Part shown: positions 1-10,543 of the stretch, one piece after another | Numbering within the stretch: the stretch's first letter is position 1 | Layout of the letters: every line of letters starts with the position of its first letter | Source of the DNA: Lantana camara | Lineage: Eukaryota; Streptophyta; Magnoliopsida; Lamiales; Verbenaceae | Assembly: GCA_037501455.1 (NCBI GenBank) | Contig: CM074861.1 | Location: forward strand, 35,294,001-35,358,000 | Reading direction: 5' to 3' | DNA length: 64,000 nucleotides | Program-made: the position numbers and the translations under genes | Notes under the pieces: model-generated | Databases searched by the model: none | Told to the model about the DNA's origin: nothing | The model's input: only the letters and a program-made list of their open reading frames with translations

Positions 1-3000
1 TTACAAAATTGATAATCGCAGAATATGTTGGAAAAGTGTAGATGGGGCCAAGTGTTGAAAGTTGCATATACGAAAATGTGAAAGAAAGCTGTATCTGTAT
101 TGTGATGTAAGTTGGATTTGTAAAGTAAGCGTCTTTTATCACGCAAATATGTTATGGTCCCAAACTGTTGCTGGCCCATGTCCCTTCTTCGCGCTACACT
201 GACCATGACACATCTTAATATATACCTAAAATACATACAAATTTTAAATATATTTTAAATTGTAGCAGCTAAAGTTGGAAGTGTTTGAAAAAAAAATATT
301 AATAATAGGAAAAAGAATTTTATAAGTTGAGCAAAAGTAAAATTTATGTGTTTTTTTTATATTTTATTTATTAAGTTCGAATTTGGTTGAAATGTTAAAG
401 TATAAAAAATTTTCTTACTTAATAACTGCATTTTCTTGATTCCAAACACAAAATCTTTGATTAATGTGATAAGCGACCTTATCCTTTTATAAAAAACGTA
501 ATATGCTTTTTTTTTAGAGGAACCGGTAAAAAAAAAAAAAAGAAAACGTAATATGCTTGGTTTGTAAGTGTTACCAGGATATTTCCACCTTAATCAAGCT
601 TGTTGGGGGCGAAATCCCTTGATTTTTTCAAATTTTCAATTATTTACTAGATTCCATTCAGATCAAATTATTGAAACGTAAAATACTTTTTACCAATAAT
701 AATTGTATTCACAAGAACTTGAACACTCTGCATTCATAGGACTTGCACATGAAACATTTTTCTTGTTAAACTATACGTTTAATTATTAAGCTATATCGCT
801 GATAGTTATTGATCTAAATTTCTTGTTCATGTTTATTATTGTATATAAGTTTCAGTAATTGGATAACTTTGCTCCTTTCAAATGACCTTATTTTATAGTT
901 AATACTAATTAAAGATTTTAGCACCTCCATTTACGCAAAATTCTCGCTTTAACTTTACCTATATACAATTTTAATATTACAGGATCATGTTTCATAAAAT
1001 CTAAATTGCTAAAACCAAAATATGGAGACATATATAAGAAAAGAGTAGTTAATTTCAGAACTTTGGGGTTGGAGATATATGGTCCATTTCTTTCTCCTTT
1101 GATCTGAGACTGAGAGAGATGAAAAATCCAGAAACCTGGTGCCAAACTTTCCCTTGAGAGTCAGTCCCTACACCAAGTTGGAATCCTATCTTCTCAATAA
1201 TGCAATTCCCAAATGAATGTTTGTGACATCAATCAACCCTATAATTATTATTTTTCTTGCTATATATTTATCTTTTCTAGAAAGAATACAAACCATTCAT
1301 ATATATAATCATATTATTCAATAAAAAAAAAAAAGGAAAAATTTCCCACATGAACATGGCATGGGCATGCACATGAGGTGAGACCACCTTGTCTCCATAG
1401 CCACCGTAAACCCTACGATGACACCAGCTGTGGCCGTCTACGTCGTCGCACACCACATGCATGCATCCATGCGCATGTTCTTGTCGCCATGCATTCATTA
1501 CATGAAAACCTAATCAACATAAATATATTCTGGTTGAGATTTGGACATTCTCAGTAAACTGGATCAAGAAGTCAATTAGGAGTCGAGAGAGAATTTTATC
1601 ACGAATACGATTTAGCCAAATTTTGTTCATCGATACAGTTATAGAATTCGACTTCCTAATTACATTTGATTGAGCAATTTCGACCCATTAAAAAGTACCC
1701 GATCGAGGGCAAAGCATTTGCAATACTAATTAAAGTTGTTAAATTTACGTCGAAGAAGGTAGCTACATTAGTTGTGTCCAGTTCAAAGGGTCTGTGAAAG
1801 CAAAAGCATACACATAATTAAAGGGGAGGAACTGAGAGGGACCTTAATGTCTCCATGGCAAAGAACAACAGCTACCAGAGAAACCAGTCTAAACATGCAT
1901 GCACAGGCACATACAAATCTTCTGGGGTGGGGGCTACCGCCCCCTCATTTTTTGAAAAAGAAATGGTTTTTTTATTTTATTTTATATATATAATAGGCTT
2001 AATTAAACCCCCTTAAATAATTATATTTTAATTTCGTTCAATAATCAAGTATTTTCAATAAGATTAGAAATCGAACATTTTTCGAAGAACAAAACTATCT
2101 TCATTTCTTGTAGTGATAATCGAATTTCGGGTCTGGTTTATATTATGTCTAAGAAATTAAAATTATCATTTATAGTGTGTTTTGGTAAGTTGTACTTTAA
2201 TTTTGTTACTATTTACCTTTAATTTAAAGTACTTATATATGAATTGATTAAAATGTAGATGATTTTTCCTTATATTATGGTAATATGATGGCCAATTATC
2301 TTCATGTAAAAAAGTTAAGGGGAAAAGGGGATGCCCCATTGGTAATAGTAACCTCTTTAGAAGAATAATGGTGGAGAGAGATGAAGATGCCTTGTGACAT
2401 GTTCGGTGAACTAAAGCATGGATATGTGGTTAAATCACGTTCCAAGTATTTCATTTATCATTCTTAAAGGAAAAAGGGAAATTCTCGTCTAAATTATGTG
2501 TTCGGGTTTCATTATTATATCTCAAATGAATGTTAAGATTCGGTCACATTTTACATGTATACATATGATTGGACTGAAATGGTTATCCTTGTACGGATAT
2601 CTTTATTGTACAGTTTTGAATTATCGATTAGTAGATCGAAAAGGAACAAAAAAATATGGGGACAAAAATAACAAACTTATGTATAAAAATATATAACAAA
2701 ATTAAATTTAACTTTTGCCAAATGCATAAAAAGGAGGGTTTTGAATTTTTGAGTCAGCACGTACGGCGGCGGGCACCACCACCACCACCACCCTATCATC
2801 TGTGGAAGAGGCCTCCTAGCTAGGGTTAGGATTGTGGCCGCATCAATTGCCCAAAAAATCAAAAAAGCAAAAGCAAAAGCAATATCATTTCGAGTTTTGA
2901 CTTGTTTGTCATTTCTTTTTGCAACACACACTTAAAGATCACACATTTTTCCCTAATGCAAAACTCCCTAAATTGAAATGTGCCAAAAATTCAACAATCA

Positions 3001-3340
3001 CTAGGGCCACTTAAAGCCTAAGATAATGTAACGCTGTTTTGATTTCCTTTTTCTTTTTCCATAAACTCAATCAATTATGAATTCCCATCACAAGAGAAAA
3101 GAATGACAACAGATCTATTGAAGCACGGTAACTTAAATATAATGTTTTGAGATTATAATCATCATAAATATAAAGAGTTTGACACATTTCAATGATTCAA
3201 TTTGGATTTATACATTTTTGTTTTAAAAAAAAGAAAAAAATAAAGAGAAATCAATAATACACATGTGTAGATTCATAATTAACATACATAGAAGACTTAT
3301 TGGCTGCACATGAACATATATAAATAACGGGAAATTCCCG
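1..3340. other. AT-rich intergenic DNA, no gene recognised
   Basis: I find no coding frame here that resembles a known protein. The open frames are short and of low complexity, for example one rich in Trp from a CCACCA run near 2775-2795. Poly-A/T runs occur near 500-540 and 1320-1335. This is downstream DNA of the PIN gene, which is transcribed toward it. Confidence 0.6.
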
Positions 3341-3373
3341 AAAAATCCCCATATGAGAACTCAAATTCCTTTT

Positions 3374-3690
3374 TACTCCCCATTTTTAAAAAAGTTCCTA
3401 TTTGCTCCCTAGATGACAGGCCAAATTTGCTTTAACTCCCCATTTTTTTAGAAGGTTGTATAAAAATTCAAGAATCGCGTACCCGAACCCCGAAATCACG
3501 TACTTAAATGCCCAAATGATGTATTTGGGGCAAATACATCATTTGGGCATTTAAGTACATGATTTCGGGATTCGGGTACGCGATTCTTGAATTTTTATAC
3601 AACAATGGGGAGTTGAGCAAATTTGACATGTCATTTAGGGAGCAAATAGAAACTTTTTTAAAAATGGGGAATTAAAGCAAATTTTTTCAA
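3374..3690. repeat. Foldback (MITE-like) element with long hairpin
   Basis: Two arms of about 150 bases are inverted copies of one another around a centre near 3529. The inner part is nearly perfect: GATGTATTTG (3518-3527) faces CAAATACATC (3531-3540), and the match continues outward through ATCGCGTACCCGAA-type sequence. The outer parts are imperfect and pair TACTCCCCATTTTTAAAA with TTTTTAAAAATGGGGA. No coding frame is present. The structure fits a non-autonomous foldback element, and transcription would give a long hairpin RNA. I could not assign a superfamily because no target duplication is clear. It lies about 560 bases beyond the PIN stop codon. Confidence 0.75.
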
Positions 3691-4253
3691 CTTTTAAGTA
3701 CTTTTTAAAAAAGACCCCAAATAAAGAAAACGAACTTCACGACAAACCTTCTTATCATAAACATCCTAAAGCAATCTACACTACTAACAAGTACACGACA
3801 AAAACAGAACAAATACAGTGACCAGAACTAATGATAACTTAACACAAGCAAAAGGGCTTATAAAAGGAGAAACTATTCTTCTCCCTTGTGAATTCATTGG
3901 AAAACTACCATAAAAAAGAGAGAGATTAAAGCCTAATTAAGAGGTTTACATGCGCAATGATTGCGGAGAAAATTGACTTTTTAGTAATAATTTACGCTCC
4001 CCTGTTTCCTCGTGTGCTGTTCCACCTCCATAGGTCTATATAGTCCAACTTTATCTTCCTCAATGGACAATTTTTGTCTGTAATTGGGGGCATGATCCTC
4101 GTATCAGGGCATTAATCCAAGTCACGTATTGTATTTAGGCCCTCCGAGTTCATGGGAAGAAGCGCAACGACTCTTTTTTCTTACATGGAAATTGACTTCT
4201 TCAACCCACTGTTAGTCACGAGTCTATGTTGCTAACTTGCTATGCCAAAGTCT
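3691..4253. other. PIN 3' flank and probable 3' UTR
   Basis: This stretch follows the PIN stop codon on the minus strand and contains no recognisable gene. The part nearest 4253 should be the 3' UTR. I could not fix a polyadenylation site. Confidence 0.4.
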
Positions 4254-6986
4254 TTATAATCCAAGAAGAATGTAGTAGACCAGGGTGATTGGTAGCGCGA
4301 TCAACATTCCAAATATGACACTGGAAATTGCAAGAAATTCAACAGTTAGGGAGGCTGAGAAAATAAATGATGAGGTTCTAATTCAGCTTCTTGAGGATGA
4401 AATTGATTTACTTACGCAGTGCTTAGGATTGCCGGATGAACGTTGTACTCTTTAGCGAACACGAACGGAACAATCCCTTGTGGAAGCGCGGCCTATTGGC
4501 AACAAATGCATAAAACTTTAAAAATTGCCCCTCTTGAAACATTAAGTGCTGGTATACATCAAAGTTTACCCATGTATCGCAAATGAAATAACTATAGTGT
4601 AATATTCAAATGAGAAAGATTAATTTGTATCTTCAACATTCTTTAATACTCAAAATTGTCGAAACTTTTTATATTTAGTGAAAATTCAATTTCACCCTTC
4701 ACAAAGTCTCACCTGCACAATGGCGATGTGGAGGAGAGTACCACGAACACCAACAATGATGGAGGCAGCGGCCATAACCGCGGGGCCTGTGAGGAACCTC
4801 ACGGCCATGGCAAAGGAAGCCACAGTATTTCCACAAGCAATTATCTTTGGTTGAAGGGCCATAAACAAACCTGTGACAAATCCATACTAACTCGTCAACT
4901 AATTAAACACCCAACCACCTTTGATGAAATTGTCGGGGGGCTGTCACATTATTCATTGCATGATACTCATGAAAATAGTAATTGATAACGTTGTATTCCT
5001 GGATGGTCAAAATTTCAGCACTTAGATGGTCTATATCGAACATTAATGTCCGAAATTAACTCTTTCAATCAATACTCACATTGGGTGGGGGGTGGGGGTT
5101 GTAAATGAGTTCTTGAATGTGACCACTAACCTAAGCTGAACATAGCCATTCCAAGGCCTGCATCTGAAAGAATGGAGATTGATTGTTCGACGATTTTGGG
5201 CATATGTACATCCCACCTGAAACCAGAGCGACCCACATTAATTCATTAATGAAATAATCATACTAAACAGTTAAATTGACTAAAAATGTTTAATTGGTTA
5301 ATCAGGTTCTTGATTCTTGGCTAGCTTTACCTAAACGAGACTAAAGACCAAATAAGGCCGATGAGGCTGGAGTAAGTGTTGGGGTTTCTGATAAGCTTAC
5401 GCCAAACCATGATCAAGATTAGGCGAGTCATGACACTCGCCGGAGGCATGTGTTTTCCGGCACCGGTATCTGCAGCTCCGGCGGATTTGGAATGGATGTC
5501 GGTGGTGGGACCCGCCTTTTCTCTATCGTCATCTCCGTGATCTCTCGCTCCACCGCCAAAGCTGAAGTCTTCTCCAACAAAGTCCCCAGTTTGCGGATGA
5601 GCTACATTTAAAAAAGAGGAGAAAACAAGAGAGGCAAATTATCAAACACCTGGCGACACGAATATTTAAAGAACAATCCATGTTGATGATTCATAAAAAA
5701 ATGAATTCACCTTTGGTCTCCCCATTTTGAGGGTGATCAGTAACCAACAACCTGATTTCTTTAGCACCCTGATCGGACCTCCCCGATTGCTCGGAAGCAC
5801 CGAAATCTGGACCGCCGAACACGTGAAGACCGCCGCCGACTTCGGATACCGGTGACGCGCTCGAGCTCCAGACAAACATGTGAAGCTCTTTCGCGTCGTG
5901 ACTAGCTTTTCCACCCTGCTGCGGTGGCGCCGCCGCCGCCGATTGATTAGTTTTCGCAGTCTTCGGCAGAGACGAAGCAATTTCGGGATTCGGAGCAGGG
6001 TAAGAAGTCGGCGCCGGCTGCGGCGGGTAGTAACCGAATTTCGGAGAAGTCATCAGTCCTCCCGGCGCGCAGTTCTCTTCGAAATTCGACGGCCTTGGAG
6101 TTGGGCCTCTTGAAGACTGCACCGAATACATATCAGCAATGTTGAAGTTGGACAATCTACCAGTATCAGAGTTCCCGAAATTCGACAGCCTTCCAGGAAA
6201 ACCCATCATGTGGTAGAAATCAGAGTGGTTAAAATTGGACGTCCTCGGAGTAGGGTTTCTCGACGAGCTAAGGCTGTAAATCTCAGCTCCGGTCAAATTC
6301 GAAGGGCGTGGCGTCATGCCGGAGAAAGATCCCTGCCCTAACGACCGCCTCGAGGCGTTCGACTTCCTCACAGTGACGTGAAGCTTGCCGTCATTGCCGA
6401 TTTCCGCATCAGTCTCCAGAAAATCCTGACCGTCCAACGAAACGACGTCGGATTCGACCTTGAAGGAAACAATCGACGCCGCTGTTTCAGGGAACTGCTC
6501 GGAAATCAACAGCTTCGCGCCGCGGTACTCGAACAAAAACAGCAATAAAGTGTACCAAATGATGCATTGGAGCACCACCACCTGAACCATGAGGCCGCCG
6601 GCGTACTCGCCGTACATGGCGATCAGCAACGGAATCCCCATCACAAGGGTGTTGGGCAGGGTGGAGAGAGAGAAAATCGTAATCGACCATTCGAGGCTGC
6701 CATTCCTGGTGAAATTAGCCCATATCGCGAGAACCGCGAGCATGATCACCTTCTGCAGACTGTCGGCGGCGATGAACCGGAAGTTCATCGTGTAGATATC
6801 GTTCTTGGAGATGAAATGGAAAGACAAAAGCGGGACGGCGAAAATCGCAACGAATCGGTTGATGCCGGAGCACTGATCCGGCGTGAATATCTTCCACCAC
6901 CGCACCGAACCGTAGGCCAGAATCATGGCCACGTACAGCGGAACCACCGCGCTCAGCACCACATAAAGATCGTGCCAGGTTATCAT
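4254..6986 (-). CDS. PIN3: PIN auxin efflux carrier, PIN3/PIN7 type
   Basis: Plasma-membrane carrier exporting auxin (indole-3-acetate). Six coding exons on the minus strand with GT-AG borders: 6986-5711, 5601-5331, 5216-5131, 4870-4713, 4492-4416, 4320-4254. They join in frame to 644 codons plus TAA, close to the usual length of long-loop PINs. Residues 1-155 form the first membrane bundle, starting [11 protein letters not shown] and including V51 and N112 of PNTLVMGIP. Residues about 156-480 form the hydrophilic loop, with three TPRxSN phosphosite motifs at 225-230, 246-251 and 296-301 that PINOID/D6PK-type kinases use. The second bundle holds NPNTY (498-502) and [13 protein letters not shown], and ends VYYILLGL. 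The loop ([50 protein letters not shown]) matches the PIN3/4/7 group by memory. Orthology within that group is not settled. No defect is visible. Confidence 0.96.
5083..5098 (+). other. G-run in PIN intron 3
   Basis: GGGTGGGGGGTGGGGG lies in the intron between PIN exons 3 and 4. On the plus strand it could form a G-quadruplex. In the PIN pre-mRNA it reads as a C-rich tract, so any RNA effect would be as pyrimidine sequence. Confidence 0.5.
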
Positions 6987-7253
6987 TTTCTCCGGTTACA
7001 ATTCGAGGAAAAAATTAAGTGAAAGATTCAGGTCCGCAAGAAGAATCTGTAGGTGGGATGGAATTACAAAGGAGAAGAAGAAGAAGAGCAGAAAAGGGGA
7101 AGAAAAAGTCGTTATGCAACTGTAACGTAAAGGTATTTCTGTTGTTGATATTCTTCTACAAACTACGCAGTCGCAGCTGCACTAGAGAGAGAGAAAGAAG
7201 TGGGGAGAGAGAGTTGCAGTGGAGTGTAAATACAGAGGATTATGTATATATAG
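6987..7253 (-). promoter_or_regulatory. PIN 5' UTR and TATA box
   Basis: On the minus strand a TATA-like CTATATATACATA sits at 7241-7253, which would place a transcription start near 7215 and give a 5' UTR of roughly 230 bases. The leader has CT/GA tracts (about 7181-7214, AGAGAGAGAAAG on the plus strand) of the kind BBR/BPC GAGA-binding proteins use in plants. E-box CACATGTG and an ACGT-core CAACGTGG lie further upstream (about 7360-7390). Assignments come from motif and position only. Confidence 0.6.
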
Positions 7254-8035
7254 AGTTTGCGTTGTTTGTGAATGAACAGGGGTTCATCAATCATCATGGG
7301 ATTTAAGATTAGGGAACAAATGGAAGTTGGATTTAACCACATGCTGTGGTTCCCTTAACCACACATGTGGGCCTCCATGTCAACGTGGCAACTTTTTTCT
7401 AACTTAGATTATTATTATCAGAGAAAATTGCTTTCTTTTTCTTTGTTGAAAAAATTCTATATTTGCTCTATCCAAAAATTCTATCTCAAACTCAATTCAA
7501 TCGAATTTAACTATTAAGAAGGATAAATATATTATATTTATTATTTTATTTGTTATTTTCTCTAAATTTTTTATCAATTATACGATAAATATAAAATATT
7601 CATCCTCTCATATGTCAATTTAATTGAGTTAGGCTTAGGATAGAATTATCGTTCTCAATTTTAGTCTACTCTATTAAACATTTAGTCTCGTTATTTGTAT
7701 TTGGTGCAATGGCACTCCCACATTTAGTTCCCTTCGCAATTTGCATACTTTATTTCCCTATAGGCCCTGAAGATATAACAAAATTAGATTGTTGTGAATT
7801 GTGATAAAGAGGGGCTTGGGATCTCATATTTCGTTCATATATATGTGATAAGCACGTTAATAAACGATTGAAATTAGAAGAAATATCTTTTAAATTTTTT
7901 TTATATTACAATTTCTCTATGTTAATCTCAACCGTTTATTAATACACTTAACACATAAAAAAGAAGAGATAAAATACAAACTTAAATTAGGAGATTCCAA
8001 ACTAGAAAAAGGTAGTTTATATAATAAAATTTATT
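7254..8035. other. PIN upstream region, no gene
   Basis: AT-rich intergenic DNA upstream of PIN. I see no coding sequence or clear repeat boundary. It may hold distal PIN regulatory sequence up to the start of the hairpin-rich repeat near 8036. Confidence 0.5.
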
Positions 8036-8290
8036 TTCAAAATAGGAGACTTTTTCCAAAATAATATTTTTTTATTCCGTTTTCATAAAATAGTACTGCT
8101 TACCACAAGTCGTGGGAGCTTCCCACGACTCTTATTTTTATTATTATTATTTTTTGCGGAGTCGTGGAGATCTCCCTCGACTCCAATATTTTTCAATATT
8201 TAAATAGGAGTTGTGGGGATCCCCAGCGACTCCGATATTTTTTAGTATTATTTTATATGAAGTCGCATTTGAGAACCACGACTCCCATTA
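8036..8290. repeat. Inverted-repeat end with four tandem hairpins
   Basis: Bases 8036-8095 (CTTTTTCCAAAATAATATTT, then TCATAAAATAGTA) recur inverted at about 37605-37670. Four imperfect palindromes built on GAGTCGTGG...CCACGACTC follow at 8106-8132, 8159-8184, 8207-8233 and 8259-8286, separated by AT-rich spacers of 25-30 bases. The same hairpin type occurs at 35257-35287, 36262-36390 and 37551-37580. This looks like the terminal/subterminal structure of a DNA transposon family. See the finding on a PMD-carrying element. Confidence 0.6.
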
Positions 8291-8335
8291 ATTTTTATTT
8301 TTATTTTTATATTGTGATTCAAATCTAGATCTGGA

Positions 8336-8563
8336 CCAAACATTCTTACCACTATCGCCATCTCTCATCCTTCTCCAACACGGTCCTCCCGCTCACCCCT
8401 GTCATCCGCAAAAGCCGCCTGAAGTCGTTCGCCCGCTATCGTCAGCTACTCGCACGCCGCCGCCTGAAGACCAGCGTCCGAAGCACCGATGCTGCCTGAA
8501 GCCGCGAGCCCGAAGACCTGCCGCCGCCTCACCCCGCCGGCGCCACCATTCCACGGTGAAAGT
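8336..8563 (+). other. GC-rich island, possible 5' exon of the PMD gene
   Basis: About 230 GC-rich bases stand out from very AT-rich surroundings and repeat the phrase GCCTGAAG four times. It ends at CCACG|GTGAAAGT, a usable splice donor, about 640 bases before the acceptor of the PMD exon at 9198. It may be the untranslated first exon of that gene or a captured fragment. No protein homology is recognised. Confidence 0.35.
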
Positions 8564-8639
8564 AACTTTAGTTTTATGTAATTTTATTGTTTTGTTTATC
8601 AATTGTTTAATTTTTTCAATAATTAGTTATGTAATTTTA

Positions 8640-8990
8640 TTTAATATGTTATTTAATAGTTATAAGATAGTTAATTAATTTGTTAGTTTTTTAGATAATT
8701 ATTGATATTATTCAAGTTAATTAGTTTGGTATAGTTATCAATTATTTTGTTAATTACCTAAATTATGAATAATCAATTAGTTATTTAATTTTAGGTAGTT
8801 ATTCATGTTAGTTAGTTTGATATATTTATTAATAATGTTGTTAATTATATATATTACAAATAATGGATTTATTAATTATTTTTAACTAGTTATTGTTAAT
8901 TAGTTTGGTATATTTATTAATTATGCTGTTAATGACATAAATTATAAATAATCAATTTGTTAATTATTTTAGTTAATTTAGCTATAAATA
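8640..8990. repeat. AT-rich tandem repeat, about 90-base unit, three copies
   Basis: The phrase TTAGTTTGGTATATTTATTA and the following AATTATTTTGTTAATTA-like sequence recur at about 8725, 8812 and 8898. The copies are diverged. The array fills the presumed intron between the GC-rich island and the PMD exon. Confidence 0.55.
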
Positions 8991-9197
8991 AAAATATTAA
9001 TTAATTTAGTTATTTGGTTATTGCCTTTATTTTGTTAATTTATTACTTTGTTATAATCTACGAATTGGTTAGGCATTTGGTTTATGATGGTTAATTTTTA
9101 CATATGTTGTAACAAATATTTGACTAATTTATGAAATATTTCGTTAATTAGTTAATAATTGTAGATATTAATTGGGTTTAATTATTTATTTTTGTAG

Positions 9198-10543
9198 ATT
9201 TCTAAATATATTTATGGTCCAGAAGAAGACAATTTACTTTATCTACAAAATATCCATTGTTCAAAATATGTTTTTAATGGTCATATTGATCGGATTGTAA
9301 CCCTAAGACACAATAACACGATTGGATTTAGTCACGATCCTGAAGACGAGAGATATGTACACATAAACGATGACATCATTGCTACCTTATAAGACATGGG
9401 TTTTTATGGAGCTTTTTTTTGTGGGTACATATAGAGCGAGCACACTTAATTACTGCGTTATTGGAAAGATGGCGTCCGGAGACACATGCATTCCACCTTC
9501 CTGTTGGGGAGACCACCATTACTTTGGAGGATGTGGCTGTGCTATAGGGGCTTCCGATTCGTGGTGATCTAATAATTAGGATAGATGTACCTCCGGAACT
9601 GTATCAGTCCTGGATGAGTTGTTGTGGTGCTATGTTGGATTTTTTTCACACGGTGATGATCTCAAAGGATCACGCATTAAAATGGTAGCCTTAAGAAGCC
9701 ACTTAGTGGAGAATCCGCTCGATGAAAGTAGCCCTGCCGAGGAGATATTGCAACAAGCTAGATGTGTCGCGTTACTCATAATGGGTGCCTACATGTTTCC
9801 TGAAACTAGTGAAAATAAGGTCTCTCTAATATATCTAAAACATATGCGTACTGTAGAACAGTGTCGGGGTTTTAGTTGGGAGAGTGCTGTATTGGCGTTT
9901 TTGTATTGTGAATTATGTGGAGGGAGCAACAGTTGCACCCATAATCAGAGTATCGGTGGAGCTTTGCAATTCTTACAGGTAATTTGTCGTTATTAATTAA
10001 ATTTATTATTTTATTTATTATATTGGGTTTAATAATTATTAAAAGTCATCTTGCAAATGTGGGCATGGATACGTTCTCTTCCATTAGGCCTGGTTGGGGA
10101 GCACAATGAATGCCTTTTAGTGTAAAGGAACTTTCAAATGGTCAAGTACTCTCAATCCTACCTCATGGTGCCAGGTTATATTATATCACGTATTTCGTTA
10201 ACACACTAATTAATTTTAATTTATTTGTAAATAATTATGTAAATTATTTTATAATTTATTTGTAGATGGACAACATATTTTTCGTGGATGCGTACTACGA
10301 GAAACAGTGTTAGGATTTTCAGGGCTATACTTGATAACTTAACCCCGTATGAGGTAATTCATTGTGTATTTTTATATTTCGATTTAAGTATATTATGTTT
10401 TGGTAAATACGTTTGACTTTATCTTTATTGATTTGCAATTTGACTGGAGGTCGTATGATATGATGTGGGTAGAGATACGACATTTGCTGGCGGAATGCGC
10501 TCCAGAACTATGGCGCTGCCCGTGTCCATTGATCCACTACAAC
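9198..10543 (+). pseudogene. Plant mobile domain (MAIN/MAIL-like) gene, broken and cut by an LTR retrotransposon
   Basis: Exon 1 opens after acceptor TTTGTAG (9192-9197) and reads YGPEEDNLLYLQN, then [20 protein letters not shown] and [10 protein letters not shown], the hallmark of the plant mobile domain (PF10536) shared by MAIN/MAIL proteins and many transposon-borne copies. Breaks: TAA after DDIIATL (about 9388), a frameshift near 9430, and TAG inside VAVL*GLPIRGD. A second open stretch runs through MVALRSHLVENPLDESS to ALQFLQ, ending at CAG|GTAATT (9978). Further exon-like pieces are MWAWIRSLPLGLVGEH (from about 10055), WTTYFSWMRTT (about 10266) and FDWRSYDMMWVEIRHLLAE (from 10437). The last ends at PLIHYN, exactly where the LTR begins at 10544. 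The domain is well recognised; the exon borders are tentative. Host PMD proteins act in genome maintenance and silencing. This copy looks transposon-derived and dead. Confidence 0.85.

Noticed and set aside
5666..6113. Arg/Ser-rich open frames overlapping PIN exon 1 on both strands
   Set aside because: They are shadows of the PIN hydrophilic-loop coding sequence, which has GC-rich repeated codons. The PIN frame itself is unmistakable.
6567..7022. A 151-codon plus-strand open frame opposite PIN exon 1
   Set aside because: It lies antisense to the conserved first membrane bundle, has no recognised domain, and is explained by the codon bias of the real gene.
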